Below are positions 8,414 through 16,910 of a DNA stretch of 64,000 bases, piece by piece. The notes under the pieces are model-generated. The model saw only the letters and a program-made list of their open reading frames with translations. It was not told where the DNA came from and did not search any database. Both the position numbers and the translations under genes were made by a program. The stretch comes from Croceimicrobium sp963977415 (GTDB taxonomy: Bacteria; Bacteroidota; Bacteroidia; Flavobacteriales; Schleiferiaceae): contig CAXBOS010000003.1 in assembly GCA_963977415.1 (NCBI GenBank), positions 248,001-312,000 of the forward strand, written 5' to 3'. Within the stretch, counting starts at the first letter, position 1, and each line of letters starts with the position of its first letter.

Positions 8414-8518
8414 GTTACTTATAACTGAGAAAGTAACATTGCTAATGTTTATAACGGTTTAGTGGGAGTTATTCAAATTAAAGTGTTACTTTTGCATATT
8501 ATATAACTAAAAAGTAAC
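8414..8518. promoter_or_regulatory. Two inverted repeats GTTACTT...AAGTAAC upstream of the recombinase
   Basis: The first pair, GTTACTT/AAGTAAC, spans 8414-8437 with a 10-bp spacer. The second, GTTACTTTT/AAAAGTAAC, spans 8485-8518 with a 16-bp spacer and ends 4 bp before the ATG of the recombinase. They could be operators that let the recombinase or another protein control its own gene, or arm/core sites for recombination. Confidence 0.5.
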
Positions 8519-8522
8519 TTTT

Positions 8523-9068
8523 ATGGCTGCAAGTAAGACCACCGAATCCATTTCTTGGCAAAAAGCTGATAAGGTGTCCAAAGAGCTTTTATTATCTTCC
8601 AAAAAAAGAGAAAAAGATTTGGGACTTGCTCTTGCAATTGCCATTCGAACTGGATTACGAAAAAGCGACCTTCTCTCTCTTCGAATAGAAAATATCAAAG
8701 AAGGAAAGGTTACTGGTAAAGCGAGTAAAACAGGTAAAGACTTTGGTCACCCCATACCCGATTGGTTAATAGATGAAATCCATAAAAATCAGTACTTGGG
8801 GAACGTTTATAGCACCACCTACAGTCATATGTGGTTAAATAGAAGTGTCCAACGAGTATTTCCTGCTGAGTATGCACGAGCTTTAAAAAATGGAAAAACA
8901 ATAGGTGCCCACAGCTTACGCAAAGCCTTTGGCTTGAGATTATATGAAGCCTATGGGGTCAATGCGGCACGACAAGGGCTTCAACATAGTGATTCAGCAA
9001 CAACCGCCCGATACCTTGAGATTCCCGCCATTGAGCAGGAGAAGAAGCAAGCGGAGCTGTTTGGTTAG
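8523..9068 (+). CDS. Short tyrosine recombinase (integrase), catalytic domain only
   Basis: 181 aa. The catalytic residues of the phage-integrase family are all visible: R46 in TGLRKSDLLSL, K69 in ASKTGKDF, H130xxR133 in HSLRKAFG, H155 in LQHSDSATTARY and Y164 as the nucleophile. The usual N-terminal SAM-like core-binding and arm-binding domains are missing, so it is about half the length of XerC/XerD or typical integrases. It converges with the minus-strand nuclease cluster, with 2 bp between their ends. It probably belongs to an older mobile unit within the island. It may act as a resolvase or inverting enzyme, or may need a partner. Confidence 0.85.
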   Translation: MAASKTTESISWQKADKVSKELLLSSKKREKDLGLALAIAIRTGLRKSDLLSLRIENIKEGKVTGKASKTGKDFGHPIPDWLIDEIHKNQYLGNVYSTTYSHMWLNRSVQRVFPAEYARALKNGKTIGAHSLRKAFGLRLYEAYGVNAARQGLQHSDSATTARYLEIPAIEQEKKQAELFG

Positions 9069-9070
9069 GT

Positions 9071-10477
9071 TTAATGGTAATCACCTTTCCAAGGGGACAT
9101 ACCCGAATATTCATGAGGGTGAATCAGCCTGCCAGTTTCCTCATTTGTCTCAGAAACTACTGAATAATTATCCATCTCATATCTTTTTACAGTTCGATGA
9201 TATTCATTGCCTTTATCATCTTCATCTATAACAAGTGCATTAAATACATAATCGTGAAATTCAGTATTCAGGAGGTCATCAGCCCAATGTCCTACAAACC
9301 CCTTCATGCTGCTAAAGTCAACACCCTTTTGAGGTGCGAAGTGGTAAAGCTCTTCTCCGTTCTCCAACTTACCCCAAGAAATTGGGGGAGAATCTAGTTT
9401 AATTCCTTCTAAATAGTATTCTAATTCTTTCCACATTGGATATTCAACTATTCGTTCCTCATGAACTCCTTTAACAAAGTATTGTGTTCCGAGCGGAGGT
9501 TGGGGTGTCTTTGGTTGACTATAGTCTGATATTCCACCTCTCCAAGATAAAGCACCACCTTGCAATCTAATCTGCCCACCAGCTTTACCGATGTGAACTC
9601 CATTTCCAATGAGTGTACATCCAACTCCTCCGGATATCTCAAAACCGTAGAAAGCAACTTCCTCTTTTAACCTAGCGGAGTCTAAATAAATAGCACACTT
9701 AGAGTGATTGAATTCGCCAGAAATCGATACGTATAGAGCCTTTTCACCACTTGAATTAGCTCGTCCGACCCACAAGGAGCCATCCTTAATAAAAACTCTA
9801 AAAGGTGGATACCAAAGGTCTAAATGAGTTATTTCAATGCTGTTATCCTGCGGTATCTTTTTCATCCCGAAGACTACCTTATCTTCATCTTCGGATATTT
9901 GAATTTCACCATTCTTTACAGTGACATCATGATTTGAATTTGATATTTTCCAGTGATTTTTCTCAATGGAAAACACTAAGTTTCCTTCGGAATTTTTGAA
10001 AGCTCCAGTAAATAATATTGTCGGCTCAAACGGTCCTGCATCACTATTGTATGTAAATGAAAGCAGGTCTTCACTGTCAATGTTGATTATTGAATACACA
10101 TTCTCAAATGAGCTTGCGCCAATTTGAATGACTGGGGGTTTCTCAAACCCTGAGAAAAAACTCTTATCCTCTGGTGTTGGAGCATCCTCTGGATTGCTTT
10201 TTCGCAGGTTGTCATAGTATTTCTGTAGCTGCTCTTTTGAGAACATCTCCTGACCATCTTTACCTTGTTTCCTTGGGTTATGCTGCGGGCAGACAAGACA
10301 CATTTTATCGGGGTCGTGCTCCTGAGCATCTTTGAACTCTGGAATTATGTGTTCGTATTCATAGAAAGGATTTCGACAGTTTGGCACCACGCAGCCGAAC
10401 TTACTATTTACACGTATTTTACTTTTGACATCGTCTGGAATATGTCTAGAGAGACCATGTTGATTTTTATTCGACAT
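9071..10477 (-). CDS. HNH endonuclease with a large C-terminal beta-rich domain
   Basis: 468 aa. The first 70 residues form an HNH nuclease with zinc ligands: C29 and C34, the catalytic stretch YEHIIPE (H43), H54, then C60xxCxxH66 (MCLVCPQH). The remaining 390 residues are not recognised. They are rich in predicted beta strands and contain a glycine-rich stretch (ISGGVGCTLIGNGVHIGKAGG) that suggests a beta-solenoid or jelly-roll, plus a C-terminal mixed domain. An N-terminal nuclease fused to a large sensor-like domain is a common plan for defence effectors. It is the last gene of a same-strand cluster (12606 to 9071), 67 bp after the GIY-YIG gene. Confidence 0.7.
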   Translation of the reverse strand: MSNKNQHGLSRHIPDDVKSKIRVNSKFGCVVPNCRNPFYEYEHIIPEFKDAQEHDPDKMCLVCPQHNPRKQGKDGQEMFSKEQLQKYYDNLRKSNPEDAPTPEDKSFFSGFEKPPVIQIGASSFENVYSIINIDSEDLLSFTYNSDAGPFEPTILFTGAFKNSEGNLVFSIEKNHWKISNSNHDVTVKNGEIQISEDEDKVVFGMKKIPQDNSIEITHLDLWYPPFRVFIKDGSLWVGRANSSGEKALYVSISGEFNHSKCAIYLDSARLKEEVAFYGFEISGGVGCTLIGNGVHIGKAGGQIRLQGGALSWRGGISDYSQPKTPQPPLGTQYFVKGVHEERIVEYPMWKELEYYLEGIKLDSPPISWGKLENGEELYHFAPQKGVDFSSMKGFVGHWADDLLNTEFHDYVFNALVIDEDDKGNEYHRTVKRYEMDNYSVVSETNEETGRLIHPHEYSGMSPWKGDYH

Positions 10478-10544
10478 TTCGGCAGATTTAAATTGTGACC
10501 ATTAATCTAAAGGTTGTGGACGCTTAAGGTTAGGGTACCTGCCG

Positions 10545-11153
10545 TTAATGGGTTTTAAAACTATTAAGATTAGTCTTGAACTTTAGGGAGCAGTAAACTT
10601 CAAATAGGTATAACTCTTCATCATTTTCAACCTTTACCCAAGCAACCTTTTGGTTTAAAAGTAACTCTTGCACAGGCTTTACATAAGTTTCAAAATCCAA
10701 AGCTCCTCTTTCGCCTAAATGCACCCGACCGGGTTTAACCACCTCATGATATTTTAAACCAATCTTGTACGCCAAGCTAGCAGTGCGGTGACTATTTCCT
10801 TTTATATGTTGGTTTACTCGATTAATTACACCTCTTGAAATACCTACATAAAATGGATTGTTTTCTTGTGTCTTAAATACATAAAGACCCTTGAAGTCAA
10901 GTGCGGATTCATCACCCTCGGTTTTATTCATTAGCCATTCAACTCTTATCTTTTTATCTTCTACTAGCTTTGTCCGAGCTGTGGCAACTCCGGAGCCTTT
11001 CCCGAAATAATCCTTTAAGTCAAAATTGTATTCTTCATTAGTTAAGTACTTGAGCTTTTCATCAAACCCTTTGACTAGGCCATCAAACTGGTAGTCCAAT
11101 TCTCTTTCTTGGGTAATTGCCTTTAAAATCTCCTCTTTGTGTAAGCTAACCAT
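10545..11153 (-). CDS. GIY-YIG nuclease family protein
   Basis: 202 aa. A GIY-YIG domain occupies about residues 85-200: GLYVF (89-93), FYVGIS (101-106), R112, Q115-H116, and SHRTASLAYK, with a late glutamate in LYLFEVYCSL and the terminal N-SFKTH. The first 80 residues are helical and charged and could bind DNA or a partner. It lies 51 bp downstream of the deiminase-like gene and 67 bp upstream of the HNH gene, all on the minus strand. The substrate is unknown; repair, restriction or mobile-element roles all occur in the family. Confidence 0.75.
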   Translation of the reverse strand: MVSLHKEEILKAITQERELDYQFDGLVKGFDEKLKYLTNEEYNFDLKDYFGKGSGVATARTKLVEDKKIRVEWLMNKTEGDESALDFKGLYVFKTQENNPFYVGISRGVINRVNQHIKGNSHRTASLAYKIGLKYHEVVKPGRVHLGERGALDFETYVKPVQELLLNQKVAWVKVENDEELYLFEVYCSLKFKTNLNSFKTH

Positions 11154-11204
11154 TGGTTTGTGTTTCTAAAGTTCGTTTCTCTTAATAGTTATGCTTTTCA
11201 CTTT

Positions 11205-12053
11205 CTAAGATTTGGTCTTAATGGTCCATGTCGTACAATTGAGCAACCCTCCATATTTACCCACCTCATTATAGTTAATTGTTCGAATTACCCTATCGTA
11301 GAATGCTTCTTTAAAGATGCCCAAAACACGTTCATCAAAATCTATATCAATCTCGAATAAGGGTAAAACTACTAAATTCCCAACTTCTAGGAAGTTCATA
11401 TAACACCCAATAGCATGCTCAGGGTACTTTGGGTCCCGGTAATCAAAGAATGGCACATCGATATAATCTAAATCATGGTGCTTTAACACCTTATCCATGC
11501 CCTTGGACCAATACTTATATTCCATCGACCGGTCGTTACCTATTAGGGTGTTTTCGTTCGCCCATCTAACCATGCCATCAGCATGACCGGTAGTATCATT
11601 ATTGATTTGCGGGATAATTATGATTTGTGCATCAAATAGCTTTTCCAGCTCATCGATTAGCTTGGTTTGGGTGTATTCAGGATTTTCATCAAAAACACGG
11701 TCGGTTAGAATTACTTTCTCTTTATGCTGAACCAAATTACCACCATCAAGATTGATATCTGAAAATTCAGCAGTAATATTATTAGCTTCAAGCACTTCCT
11801 TTTGGATAGTGCGTAATTCGTCATAAATATCTAGGTAGCTTGGCTCATATCTGAACTGTACATATCGATTTTCTGAAACTTGAATCGGCATATAGTCACG
11901 ACACCATATATCTTTAGTCCCTTGAAGAGTCTTGTAACTTAAATGACACTTGTCCAGCAGAATCTTTAGCTCATCCACTGAAGAATTAAAGCGTGTGTCG
12001 GACTCTATTAAACTACTGAAGTATATCATATTGGTTTCATTTCCCAATATCAT
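11205..12053 (-). CDS. Agmatine deiminase / peptidyl-arginine deiminase family protein
   Basis: 282 aa from the ATG at 12053; a TTG two codons earlier is also possible. The guanidino-modifying pentein fold is shown by WCRDYMP (R52, D53), DGGN, TGHADGMVRW (H157, D159, R163) and the C-terminal GGLLNCTTW with nucleophile C273. The family hydrolyses guanidino groups of agmatine or peptidyl-arginine through a Cys-His-Asp/Glu centre. It is shorter than typical AguA (about 350-370 aa). No carbamoyl-putrescine hydrolase gene lies nearby, so polyamine synthesis is not indicated. Its start overlaps the end of the upstream HNH gene by 17 bp, which points to translational coupling and a joint function. 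Confidence 0.8.
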   Translation of the reverse strand: MILGNETNMIYFSSLIESDTRFNSSVDELKILLDKCHLSYKTLQGTKDIWCRDYMPIQVSENRYVQFRYEPSYLDIYDELRTIQKEVLEANNITAEFSDINLDGGNLVQHKEKVILTDRVFDENPEYTQTKLIDELEKLFDAQIIIIPQINNDTTGHADGMVRWANENTLIGNDRSMEYKYWSKGMDKVLKHHDLDYIDVPFFDYRDPKYPEHAIGCYMNFLEVGNLVVLPLFEIDIDFDERVLGIFKEAFYDRVIRTINYNEVGKYGGLLNCTTWTIKTKS

Positions 12054-12606
12054 GGCCAAGTAAGGATTTGTAGTATGACTTCATAGTTGGAACGAAATAG
12101 TCCCGCCAGTCATCCTCCGATATTAGATTACTCTTAGCGTTATTACATAAGGGACAGCACAAAATCGAGTTTTCATAGGTGTAATCCTTTGAGGGGTCTC
12201 GTTTTTCAATTTCAAGTGTGCCTTTTGACCTTTTTATTTTCCGGTTTAGTGTTAGGTTGCCGTTTCTAAGTCGCACCAATTGGTCTAAGTCTGATTGTGA
12301 TATCTTACAGTAGCCACAGCAATTATTTTGGTCCTTATACCATTTTAAGAACTTTAAAAAGTCTTCAAAAAGTGAAGCCCTTAAAGAATTATAGTATCTG
12401 CTGTAGAGACTGTGGAATTCACCAAATGATGCCTGCAACTCTTTGAAGTCATGTATCGACAATCTAAGTTTTGATGCGTAGTAAGCATCAATAGATTTAT
12501 ATTTCTTCGAGGCTTCACCTATGTTGAGCCCTTCAAATTCATCGATTCTTGAATAATCCGTTAATCTTTTTTTGTAACGTAAACTAAAGTATTGGTATTC
12601 TTTCAT
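12037..12606 (-). CDS. HNH-type endonuclease, coupled to the deiminase gene
   Basis: 189 aa. The C-terminal half is an HNH-like zinc finger: CCGYC (96-100), LEIEKRDP (131-138), then YENSILCCPLCNNAKSNL (144-161). The usual first His of HNH is not in its normal place (LEIEKRD instead of LEIDH), so either a Glu/Asp takes over or the enzyme is inactive. This variant with CNNAKS is common in uncharacterised proteins. The N-terminal 90 residues are helical. It is the first gene of the minus-strand cluster and overlaps the deiminase gene by 17 bp. Confidence 0.7.
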   Translation of the reverse strand: MKEYQYFSLRYKKRLTDYSRIDEFEGLNIGEASKKYKSIDAYYASKLRLSIHDFKELQASFGEFHSLYSRYYNSLRASLFEDFLKFLKWYKDQNNCCGYCKISQSDLDQLVRLRNGNLTLNRKIKRSKGTLEIEKRDPSKDYTYENSILCCPLCNNAKSNLISEDDWRDYFVPTMKSYYKSLLGHDIGK

Positions 12607-13187
12607 GTGACATATTCAGCCTTATAAAGATAGTAAATTCAACATCACAATATAAGGTGGTTAAGCACCTACCACTTTATTACAAGTATACCTCAGATTA
12701 CCAGACTTAAATCCATTATCTACTAATGAATGATATCTTTTATTAATTCAGGTTAAAATGTCGCTAAGAATGAATCTTACAGCATTCTAATCAAAAAACA
12801 TGGCATTACCACCCAAATCCTTTTTGAAAGCTCTCGGAGATAATAGCTTGCAAATAACACAAAAGTGTATTGCAGGGTTGCATTCAGCAGCAGTTATAAT
12901 GTATCTTAAGGTTTTAGAGATAATTTAAAAAACTAGGTCTAGTTTCATGCTGCGTAAATATTAATCACCACAAATCTAGCTAGGTCCCAAAAATATATTG
13001 ATTTGGATGTCACTACAGCTTTCCGTGATTATAGCATCAATATCATTAATCCAGCGGGGCTTGCTCAGGATAGGTGCAGGATTGTCGACCTCGACAACTA
13101 GCTTTATTAGGAGGGTATAACCGTTATGAATTATTAAACAAGAAGTATGTTGCCTTGACGAGATAATGATTTACTTATCATTTTACC
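12607..13187. other. Intergenic stretch with a hairpin, repeat and small-gene debris
   Basis: AAGGTGGT at 12654-12661 pairs with ACCACTTT at 12671-12678, a possible weak terminator for the upstream membrane-protein gene. A degenerate repeat follows at 12686-12749 (second copy at 17239-17305). A 42-codon frame at 12800-12928 (MALPPKSFLKALGDNS) and a scrap ending NPAGLAQDRCRIVDLDN near 13098 look like decayed coding sequence. Confidence 0.45.
12686..12749 (+). repeat. Degenerate direct repeat, copy 1
   Basis: Starts GTATACC and runs on as AGATTA, CTTAAATCCATTATCTA and then TTTTATT. It matches 17239-17305 in the same orientation at roughly three quarters of positions. The pair brackets the two membrane-protein genes and the PD-(D/E)XK gene. 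Confidence 0.5.
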
Positions 13188-14318
13188 TCATGTTTCAACT
13201 AAAATACCTTCTTTGTATTTTTCTACATCTGCTCTAACACCTGAGTCTATGGGTTTCACTAAGGTGACCTCATGAGTTCCGGAAAAAGAGTATATACCCC
13301 AATAATCTTCTTTAGCTAAAACTATGTAGGTGCTTTCATTGATAGGGAAAAAAGCAAATTCAACTTCTGGATTCTCAATAAGTCGAATTATTTTGTTTTT
13401 ATCAAGTTCCTTTTTTATCCATTCTTCATTAACATTATCCAAATAAGCTAGGTCATTCACATAAATATATAAACTAAGGTCAGCGATTGGTTCGCTAGCA
13501 TTTTCAACTAAAAGCATGCATTCGATAGGTGTATTTACCTCAAAATATTTTTTTGAGAACTCAATATCAAGACCGACAATTTCAATTGAAACCTCTTGAA
13601 TAGACCACACCTTAGCTTTAGCTCGCTCAATCGATACTTTTACGAAACTGGTTAAATAATTTACTTTTACATCTGTAGAACCTAAGTTTAATGCGAAGTA
13701 CCTGACAAGCCCTCTAACCAACACTAACCAAGCCAATGGTAAAGCCCACCATATTTGATAATCTAAATAAATGATTGTCAGAATTATCGTTATTAGCGCA
13801 AAAGAGGAAAATTGTAACACTATCTTACTTGATGCTCTGGCATCAAATTCATCATTAAAAACATCAATGTAATTCCCACCATTTAAAGAAGCTAGCCGTC
13901 TGTTGTACTTAATGCTAATTGGTAGGTAAATAAATATCAATGAAAGCCAAACAAATTGTAAATCCCTCGATTGAAAATAGAGAAATAATAAGGGAATACT
14001 AATAACCCATAATAAATTTAGCGTTCTGGAAACAAGTAGCCATTTTTCAATCTTCTTAAAGTTAGAATCCAATATGATATCCTTGTCTAGCTCTGGATTC
14101 TGCTGCCTGTAATTTAAAACCTCCTTTGCTATTTCTGTTCTGCTGTGATAGTTTAAGTCTTTGTATCTACTGCCGGTTAAAAGACTTACAAATTCCAACC
14201 TAACTGGTTCAAAATAAACAAGATGAACAGCACAAAATGCCTCAATTTCATCTAATTTCTCTTTGCTTAAGTCGCTATAAACTTTACTGTGGCTTATTAA
14301 GTGATTAAAAGTTGTCAT
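13188..14318 (-). CDS. Membrane protein of unknown function, 376 aa
   Basis: The N-terminal 130 residues are soluble and helical. Four hydrophobic segments follow in two hairpins (around residues 132-152, 157-175, 210-230 and 232-250). The C-terminal 130 residues are soluble and beta-rich (FEVNTPIECMLLVENASEPIADLSLYIYVND). No family is recognised. An N-terminal helical domain, a membrane hairpin and an Ig-like tail could be a membrane-bound effector or sensor. It is followed on the same strand by the nuclease cluster after a 580-bp gap. Confidence 0.55.
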   Translation of the reverse strand: MTTFNHLISHSKVYSDLSKEKLDEIEAFCAVHLVYFEPVRLEFVSLLTGSRYKDLNYHSRTEIAKEVLNYRQQNPELDKDIILDSNFKKIEKWLLVSRTLNLLWVISIPLLFLYFQSRDLQFVWLSLIFIYLPISIKYNRRLASLNGGNYIDVFNDEFDARASSKIVLQFSSFALITIILTIIYLDYQIWWALPLAWLVLVRGLVRYFALNLGSTDVKVNYLTSFVKVSIERAKAKVWSIQEVSIEIVGLDIEFSKKYFEVNTPIECMLLVENASEPIADLSLYIYVNDLAYLDNVNEEWIKKELDKNKIIRLIENPEVEFAFFPINESTYIVLAKEDYWGIYSFSGTHEVTLVKPIDSGVRADVEKYKEGILVET

Positions 14319-14492
14319 TTTTAATGTTACCTAGGCTGGCTTTAGGGTTGATTAGGGTATTTCTAATTATTTCCCTAAAATAAGGGTTCAATTAATTATA
14401 CAGAATAGTTTTCGAAATATTTATTTTGGTATTTTATTTTACCAATTAGCAATGACCCCTCTTTTTTGATGTTAACATGGTTAAATACGGTG

Positions 14493-15143
14493 CTAAAAAG
14501 GGTCTGCCCTATCTATTTCACTTGCCTTAGGGAACATCATTTGTGCGTAGTCTAATGCCCTTTCCCTTGATGAGTGCACCAAGGTTAAATCATTTTCACT
14601 GTCTCTTGCAAAGGCACTACCTTCAATAGTTCGATTCCATTGTTCTTCCCCATCGTTAAAATATAGATAGGTTGCCCATTTTGGTTCGTCACTATATTTC
14701 TCAACAACCTTAAAATGAGTTACACTATTTGCAAATGCTGTAAGCCTAGTATTTCTTGTCCATTTTTGCAATAACAACATTCCAGCGGCTAAGAAGATGG
14801 TGACTAAGGTGATAACCATCCAGTTAACATCTTCAACACTGAAAGCTAGAAGTTGAAAATAGACAAAACTTAAAAAAGAGCCAACTATCAATGAGAGGGA
14901 TGCTAATTTAGAAATACGAGGAACTGAGGATAGCGCTCCTTCTTTGCGGATATATTGATTCACCGTTCTAATGTTTAACATTGCTCCTATAATTGCACCA
15001 ACACCTATGAAAGCATTTTCACCAGCCAAGTAAAATGAAATTATAAAGTAGGAAACTGGAGTAATCCATCTAAAAAAACCACATAAAATGGAAGTTAAAA
15101 ATGCTACCACTGCGAAGGCTGAAAAGGCGAAGAGATAATCCAT
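14493..15143 (-). CDS. Membrane protein of unknown function, 216 aa
   Basis: I start it at the ATG at 15143 (MDYLFAFSAF); the frame is open upstream only to a TTG at 15185. About five hydrophobic segments occupy the first 140 residues. The last 75 are soluble (EKYSDEPKWATYLYFNDGEEQWN). The membrane half faintly recalls small YgjV-like inner-membrane proteins (NAFIGVGAIIGAMLNIRTVNQ), but I am not confident. It lies 174 bp upstream of the other membrane protein, same strand. Confidence 0.5.
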   Translation of the reverse strand: MDYLFAFSAFAVVAFLTSILCGFFRWITPVSYFIISFYLAGENAFIGVGAIIGAMLNIRTVNQYIRKEGALSSVPRISKLASLSLIVGSFLSFVYFQLLAFSVEDVNWMVITLVTIFLAAGMLLLQKWTRNTRLTAFANSVTHFKVVEKYSDEPKWATYLYFNDGEEQWNRTIEGSAFARDSENDLTLVHSSRERALDYAQMMFPKASEIDRADPF

Positions 15144-15542
15144 TTTATTAGCTTTAAACAATAATGATGCTAAACAAAGTAACAAAATCAGCTAAATATT
15201 TTGCAAAGCATATAATGACGCTTATCACCAAATATACAATCTATTGGTCGCTTAACTAATGTTTCCTATGAATTCCTGAAGATTAGAGACTGACTAATTA
15301 CATCCTATGCTTAATAAATTGGCTTTGCTTAGCATACTCATCTAAGCCGTAAAAACTTAGGCTCAATTTAGTAAATCTGTTTTTTTGATGATTAATTCCT
15401 ATTTGAAAACATGACCTTTGGTTACTGAAGTCTCGTTGTTTTGATTTTTTTTTATTTGAGGCCCTACATTGAGAAGAAAAGCGTAAGATTCATTGGCAGG
15501 TGCTGATTTTTGGGCCTAGCCTTAATAGGGTAAAAATCTATA
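15144..15542. other. Gene-poor stretch
   Basis: About 400 bp, AT-rich. I see no convincing frame, RNA or strong hairpin. It contains a T-rich run near 15440-15450. Confidence 0.5.
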
Positions 15543-16910
15543 TCAAAAGTGCCGGAATCTATCTATAGATTTGTTTACTTTATTCTTATTGGACTTTATT
15601 GGAGCAGTTGCTTTAATATGAGTACTATAATTTTTTTTACAAGATTTGCACCGGTATTTGTACTTTCCACTGGAAGATTTACCATGTCGGCTAAAGCTTT
15701 TACTTTCGCAATAAGGGCATTTGAAGTTTTCCTCAGTTATTTGATAACTATCTTTCTCTATTTGTCTTTTATAACCCTTTTCCTCAGTTGTTTTTATATG
15801 GGTGCTATAATTTTTTTTACAAGATGTACACCGGTATTTGTATTTTCCACTGGAAGATTTACCGTGTCGGCTAAAGCTTTTACTTTCGCAATAAGGACAT
15901 TTGAAGTCTTCCTTAGTTATTTGATAATATGATTTTTCTAACAGTGTTTTTTTGCTCCTCTCAGATTTGAAATTTAATGGCTTTAAAATCACTTTTTCAT
16001 CATCAGTCTTTAATGAATCTCCCCAGACTAGATTGATAAAGCGATTGGCAAGTAGCTTATAATCTCCTAGGCTATAATAATCTGTGAGAGATATCTGCCA
16101 TAAATAACCATATCGAGCGAAGTAAATACCTACTTTTTCAATTTTGGGATATTTGTTACCATTAACACCACCTATCAGAGCTAACAGGTGATAACCTATA
16201 AGTTGACTGAGGTCTTTACGTGCTAGCTTTAAATGTTTTGAAGACTTGATATCAATCAAAGTATTGTCTACAATAAAATCTGCATCAGCTCCACCAACTA
16301 GAGCCGAACCTTCGCCAAAGGTTGGATTTGCGATGCAATGCTTATTTGCTATAAATTTTTCCCAAGGGACTATTAGAAAAAGCTGCTGCAGCTCAGATAT
16401 TTTAAACTTATCCTTGTCAAGTTCATCAATATCTACGTCTGTTATCCCGCTTCTAAATTTAATGTCCAACTTGGCAAGAAGAATGGTGGAAAGAATAAGT
16501 TCTTGTGTTAAAATTCCATCGCTAATAAATTTGCTATAATTATTTTCAGCAAGCTGGAACTGAGATTGTAAATATTCAATAAATTCAAAACGATTTACCC
16601 ACTTTCGCCTTTTACTACCTATCAGCAACTTTGGGTTATTTGACTCTCTGGCTGATGTTAAAATCAATTCTAGTCCGCCTTTGGCAACCCAGTCGCTACC
16701 TTCAAATAAATTCCCATTAATTCTTTCAAGGGTGAATCTGACCAAATAATCCAAGGCTGCACCTATTTCGCCCGAATTATATGGTTGGTCACTCGAATCT
16801 GGCACTATAATATTGGGCTTTAGAGGTAACCCGGGATTAGGGAAATGTATTTTAAACCATCGTTTAACATCTTGTCGGCGTTTGTCAGTTAAGATTGAAG
16901 TTAAGCTCAT
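15543..16910 (-). CDS. PD-(D/E)XK nuclease with two duplicated C-terminal zinc ribbons
   Basis: 455 aa from the ATG at 16910 (MSLTSILTDKRRQ); an upstream ATG at 16958 adds a hydrophobic stretch that I judge non-coding. The nuclease core is GGADADFIVDNTLIDIKSSK (D211, D220-x-K222) followed by LSQLIGYHLLA, the Q/Y motif of many PD-(D/E)XK enzymes, then GIYFARYG. The C-terminus has two nearly identical 60-residue units, each with CPYC, an RHGKSSSGKYKYRC stretch and SC (Cys at about 338/341/361/364 and 398/401/421/424). These resemble the IS1/transposase-type zinc ribbon that binds DNA. The DNA units (period 180 bp) differ at only about a dozen positions in 130, so the duplication is recent. It is probably a DNA nuclease of defence or mobile-element origin. 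Confidence 0.7.
   Translation of the reverse strand: MSLTSILTDKRRQDVKRWFKIHFPNPGLPLKPNIIVPDSSDQPYNSGEIGAALDYLVRFTLERINGNLFEGSDWVAKGGLELILTSARESNNPKLLIGSKRRKWVNRFEFIEYLQSQFQLAENNYSKFISDGILTQELILSTILLAKLDIKFRSGITDVDIDELDKDKFKISELQQLFLIVPWEKFIANKHCIANPTFGEGSALVGGADADFIVDNTLIDIKSSKHLKLARKDLSQLIGYHLLALIGGVNGNKYPKIEKVGIYFARYGYLWQISLTDYYSLGDYKLLANRFINLVWGDSLKTDDEKVILKPLNFKSERSKKTLLEKSYYQITKEDFKCPYCESKSFSRHGKSSSGKYKYRCTSCKKNYSTHIKTTEEKGYKRQIEKDSYQITEENFKCPYCESKSFSRHGKSSSGKYKYRCKSCKKNYSTHIKATAPIKSNKNKVNKSIDRFRHF
15621..15929 (-). repeat. 180-bp tandem duplication encoding the zinc ribbons
   Basis: 15621-15749 and 15801-15929 are near-identical with an exact 180-bp offset. The conserved core keeps the same codons for the Cys pairs and the HGKSSSGKYKY stretch. 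Confidence 0.9.

Noticed and set aside
15549..15932. A 127-codon plus-strand frame with repeats
   Set aside because: It is the antisense of the duplicated zinc ribbons of the PD-(D/E)XK gene, whose Cys pairs are on the minus strand.
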